A DNA stretch of 64,000 bases from positions 26,373,343-26,437,342 of the forward strand of contig CM051028.1 in assembly GCA_027627225.1 (NCBI GenBank). Reading direction: 5' to 3'. Made by a program: the position numbers and the translations under genes. The notes under the pieces are model-generated. The model made no database searches, was not told where the DNA came from, and worked only from the letters and a program-made list of their open reading frames with translations. Shown here one piece after another: positions 60,486-64,000 of this stretch. How positions within the stretch are numbered: position 1 is the first letter of the stretch; every line of letters starts with the position of its first letter. Source of the stretch: Congeria kusceri (lineage: Eukaryota; Mollusca; Bivalvia; Myida; Dreissenidae).

Positions 60486-61710
60486 TAATAACGATTATTT
60501 ACACAATTCGGTCCATGTATTCAAGCAAGTGTCCAATGGTCAATACAGCACAGTACGATACTCAATGCGCAATGTTTATCTGTACTAACGTCGAATTAAA
60601 CCATTCTTGTTCCTCTAACTTATAATGTCAAAAACAAAACATTATTATAGCAATACTGCAAACCCAAATCAAAATATATTCAATTTTGTTTACATAGGAA
60701 GCATAGGAAATCTAATGTAAATATTTTATACGGTAAGGCAGGGTTCGATCTTAACGGTTGTCCGTAGGTACGAGACTAGTGCTTTTTCGCTCAGACCAGT
60801 TGTCTTCGAAAGACGACCGGTCTGGTGATCAGTTGTGTTAGAGTGGTTCTAACTGTGTTAAAGACGTTCGCAACAAAAAGAAAATAATTGGGTTAATTTC
60901 TCCTTTTGCTTCATTTTTTCTTTATTGTATATAGGTTACAATATACTAATTTCATCTCTAATGTCCATTCAAAATAAATATTTTTAATAGTAAAAGTTCA
61001 TAAAGCATATATAATAATAAAAAACACACTATGCCATGTATTTCCAAACAAATTTGGTTCAGAAATGATCCATTAAATATCTTCATTCTATTGATACGTT
61101 GTTTATGTATGTTAAAATGAAACAGGAAAAAGGCTACACCAGTACCTTATATGAAACCCAATATTCCCCAAACAAGTTTGGAGAGCCATTCGTTTTATTT
61201 AATGTTTCGGTGTAAATATACATTGGTGCATGTCTGTGCGAAATTTTAAGAAAATCTGTCGTTTGAAACAAACTGTGCATTTGATAAAAATGAAGTTTCA
61301 GAAAGCATTATTAGTCATTTGACACACTTAAATATCCAGTCGAATTCATTATTTAAGCAGTAAATTTAGGTACAGCGTTTTTATCATCAACATACACATG
61401 TATATTGCCAAACAAAGCATGCACATATCAGTTGAAAGAACCATAACCTTGGTTGACAAAGTAACTATCCAAATACTTAAAACATTGATAAAAAATCCAA
61501 ACTGAAAAAGGGGCTTCGACATGTACGTCACCGTATTCAAAACCCAATATTTCCGGAACAAGGCCGGTGACCCCTATTTTTTAAGACTGTTTTAGTTTCA
61601 GTATACAATGACGCATGCATGTGGGATCTTTTAAGACTCGCTATCCACTTTTATTCAAATACGAGTTATTTGTGAAATTATCTTTTTTCAAAGACAATAA
61701 GCTTAATACT
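60486..61710. other. No gene recognised; one hairpin
   Basis: No supported exon. At 60792-60824 CAGACCAGTTGTCTT and AGACGACCGGTCTG form a near-perfect hairpin around TCGA. Confidence 0.4.
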
Positions 61711-61716
61711 ACTTAC

Positions 61717-61824
61717 ACCAATGTCGGTATTAAGGGCACCAGTGCACGATTCCGACCTTCTTTTTGCAACATTCCCACCGTATTGTGGACTTGGTCTCTT
61801 TCTTTTTTGTGTAGGAGTGTCCAT
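61717..61824 (-). CDS. Candidate first coding exon of an unidentified nuclear-type protein
   Basis: From an ATG at 61824 the minus strand is open for exactly 36 codons to a consensus donor, GGT|GTAAGT (phase 0). The peptide begins MDTPTQKRKRP and continues PQYGGNVAKRR, so two basic clusters (KRKR and KRR) are spaced about ten residues apart, like a bipartite nuclear localisation signal. Promoter-like words lie 115-150 bases upstream. The next exon would be at lower coordinates and was not recognised within the window. I cannot name the gene. It could also be a relic or a chance frame, but the start, donor and promoter arrangement together favour a real exon. Confidence 0.45.
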
Positions 61825-61939
61825 TGTAGCACACCTTCGTATAAGAATACAAAGTAGCAATAAAACAGCTGAGTTTATGTGCTAAAACAACGTTAAAAAC
61901 AGATAGACCTATTTAGAGAGGCAAGGAAAAATCGGTCGG

Positions 61940-61972
61940 CCAATTGAAATTGGGGGTGTGCGCGTGACGTCA
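61940..61972 (-). promoter_or_regulatory. CRE and CCAAT cluster
   Basis: A perfect TGACGTCA (61965-61972, inside GCGTGACGTCAC) is followed, on the minus strand, by CCAAT (61953-61949). A second CCAAT-type word on the plus strand starts at 61940. This GC-richer patch is about 115-150 bases above the candidate first exon ending at 61717. Confidence 0.45.
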
Positions 61973-61979
61973 CAGTCAA

Positions 61980-62780
61980 GGTATTGCTATCGTGTTAACG
62001 TTTATCAAAACTTTAATGATTTTGTGTGTTAAAATAAAAGTTATTTTATAACTTTTTTCCTTCGAATTGTAATTATCATATGACACAGGGGTCATACTAT
62101 AGCATATTAAAACATGAATGGGTTAGGAGAGTGATAGGATGTTAACTTTATGTGGTAAAGTCATTGAGAATTGAAAGCCGGTCACGCGGTGACTTTTTAC
62201 AAAAAGTGTCCAAGTTTGGGCTTTAATAATTATTATAACATAGCGTATTTTGGTCAACCAACACCTTGTATAGGTAGTAAATACCTAAAATAATTAAGTT
62301 GGGAGGATTCAAGGTACTAGGAATATGCTAGACGATGGAAATCAATTGGAGTTGTTTACCCTCGGGACTTCGGTTAAAAACCATTGCCCGAGCACACTGC
62401 TTAACATAAATACTTTGCTAATAATTGGCAATACATATATAAAACTTTGCAGTGTGGGTGCGGTGCTAAAAATAAAAATCTATGCTTAAAAATAGGAATA
62501 CTTGTAAATCTAGTACAATAGCTTACATGACACAAGAAAGCACACTGTTCTTGTATAAGGAGACAAACTACCAGGGCATACACAGTTTAAAGGGAAGCAA
62601 TTCTGCAATAACCTTTTATTTGTCAACAGGAGTTACCTCCTTTATACTAATAAAGAGTTCAAATGTAAAAACCATATGAGAATGTATAAATGACTAGTCT
62701 ATTTGTAAATATGTTGTATATTAGGGCAATAGTACTAGTTTAAACATATTTATTTCTCTTGTACAACTAGCAAATATACA
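61980..62780. other. No gene recognised
   Basis: Spacer between the promoter-like patch and the LINE end. No exon seen. Confidence 0.4.
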
Positions 62781-63100
62781 AATAGACGCACAATGCAATA
62801 AGAATAAGAAAAGGATTGAAACGAAAGAATTAAATTCTTATATGGTTTCTCTCCTTGAAATAGTTTTTACACATATAGATGGCAAGGTTTTATAGAACAA
62901 ACAAAAAGCATTGAAGCCAGATAAAGATGTATATGTTATAGGTATTCTAAGTTTTAGAAAGACAAACGAGTGAGGCGAGAAAAAAACAAAAAACAAACAA
63001 ACAAACAAAAAGAAAAGAAAAAAAAGAATAAAAAACAAAACAAGGAGTGGAGGACTGGTGATGCACGGAATAAATAAACAGTGACAACGGAATCGGATTG

Positions 63101-64000
63101 TTAAGAAAATCGTCGGGATTCGCTTAAATACTCTTGGACGTGAAGAAATATGGTGGAATTTACATTGTCGTCTAGATTTATATTGCCGAATAATATTACA
63201 TTGAGGTCTACGTTGCGACTTATTCTATAAATATTGTTAATTAATTTAGCTCGTATAGTGTTAAAATATGGGCACATAAAAAAGAAGTGATGATTCGATT
63301 CAATATCACCACAGGAACACAGTGGAGAAGCAACGACATGTTTTACATAGAGATGTTCATTTAGCGAACTTGAATTGGTTCTTAGCCTCGTATGAAGTAT
63401 TTGTAGATAGCGCTTTCCGACATAATAGTACGAAGGGTTCTTGACTACGTTTTGGTTAAGATTGTATTTAAAGATATTCAAGGAGTCGCTATTTTTTACT
63501 AATTCTGGTAAACTATTCCGTTTTCTAATAACTGCGGGTAAGAACGAATTATAATAAAGAGTAGATCTAGTTTCTGATGTACGAAGATCATTAGCGTTTC
63601 GAAGATTATACCTAGAAACAGAACCAATATGTTGAGGTACCGGATCCATCAAATACTGAGGTGTAAGTAAATTTTGCATTTTGTAAAATAATATAAGTTG
63701 ATGTTTATCGCGTCGATCTTGCAAAGGTTCCCATTTAATTTCGTTATGTAATTCTGATAGGGAAACTAATTTTGATGATCCGCATGCAATTCGTGCCGCT
63801 TCGTTTTGAATTTTGTCTAATTCGTGTTTTTCTGCCTGGGTACAATTATCCCATATTACATCTGAGTATTCTAATAAGGGGCGTATAAACGATATATAAA
63901 TTATTTCGAGCGATTTTCGGTCAAGTTTGAATCTCAATTTGCGCATAATATTAATTCTACTCCAGGCTTTGTCTGTTATATATTTAATATGCATGTGCCA
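63101..64000 (-). mobile_element. Non-LTR retrotransposon, C-terminal part of reverse transcriptase (partial)
   Basis: The frame is open from the right window edge to a stop at 63101-63103. It reads as the region after the RT palm: KAWSRINIMRKLRFKLDRKS, FIRPLLEYSDVIWDNC, KIQNEAARIACG, and a C-terminal Cys/His cluster (CSCGDIESNHHFFFMCPYF, C-x-C-x7-H-x5-C). The catalytic domain lies beyond the window. A T-rich minus-strand tail follows at about 62990-63035. It differs clearly from the RT at 41-43 kb, so it is a separate family. Confidence 0.75.

Noticed and set aside
59411..60625. 404-residue poly-leucine open frame and an overlapping 217-residue Tyr/Cys frame
   Set aside because: Both are direct translations of the CTA/CTG/CTT trinucleotide array; they have no other sequence content and no splice or promoter context.

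Overview
The window is eukaryotic nuclear DNA: AT-rich, with spliceosomal GT-AG introns, small exons far apart, many degenerate interspersed repeats and microsatellites, and no operon-like layout. A MytiLec-type beta-trefoil lectin fused to an aerolysin-like domain, together with tandem-array and tRNA-SINE repeats of a kind familiar from bivalve genomes, points to a bivalve mollusc. The species cannot be fixed from the sequence alone.

Layout. 0.8-1.9 kb holds a decayed minus-strand LINE ORF1. 2.9-4.2, 5.3-6.8, 11.7-13.4 and 18.2-18.8 kb hold four tandem-array repeat elements; three of them share one terminal module although their cores belong to two families. From 6.8 to 34.8 kb lies a cluster of immunoglobulin-superfamily (IgSF) receptor genes. 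On the minus strand are a broken copy (M1, 6.8-9.3 kb), a lone first-domain relic (M3, 17.5-17.8 kb) and a nearly complete but multiply broken copy (M2, 20.7-24.9 kb). On the plus strand, 29.4-34.7 kb, is a copy that reads as intact. I reconstructed it as 11 coding exons encoding 657 residues: signal peptide, five single-exon Ig-like domains, one transmembrane segment, and a cytoplasmic tail with two ITIM-like motifs and an ITAM-like pair of tyrosines.

34.9-40.8 kb shows no recognisable gene. 40.8-43.2 kb is a 5'-truncated non-LTR retrotransposon with a largely intact reverse transcriptase. 45.4-60.5 kb is a segmental-duplication region around two minus-strand lectin/pore-former genes. Copy A (47.5-45.5 kb) is open over three coding exons (285 residues). 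Copy B (56.0-53.7 kb) has the same exon lengths and splice sites but has lost its ATG and carries a 1-base frameshift. A TATA box and a non-coding first exon are conserved between them. A third, non-coding fragment of the unit at 58.9-60.5 kb carries a roughly 1-kb trinucleotide array.

At 61.7-62.0 kb a minus-strand first coding exon of an unidentified gene sits below a CRE/CCAAT-type promoter. The right edge (63.1-64.0 kb) is the C-terminal part of a second non-LTR reverse transcriptase on the minus strand, running off the window.

The most interesting material is the IgSF cluster, which looks like an invertebrate activating/inhibitory-type receptor family undergoing gene birth and death, and the adjacent lectin/pore-former duplication. 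Both are plausible innate-immunity loci, but function is inferred, not shown.
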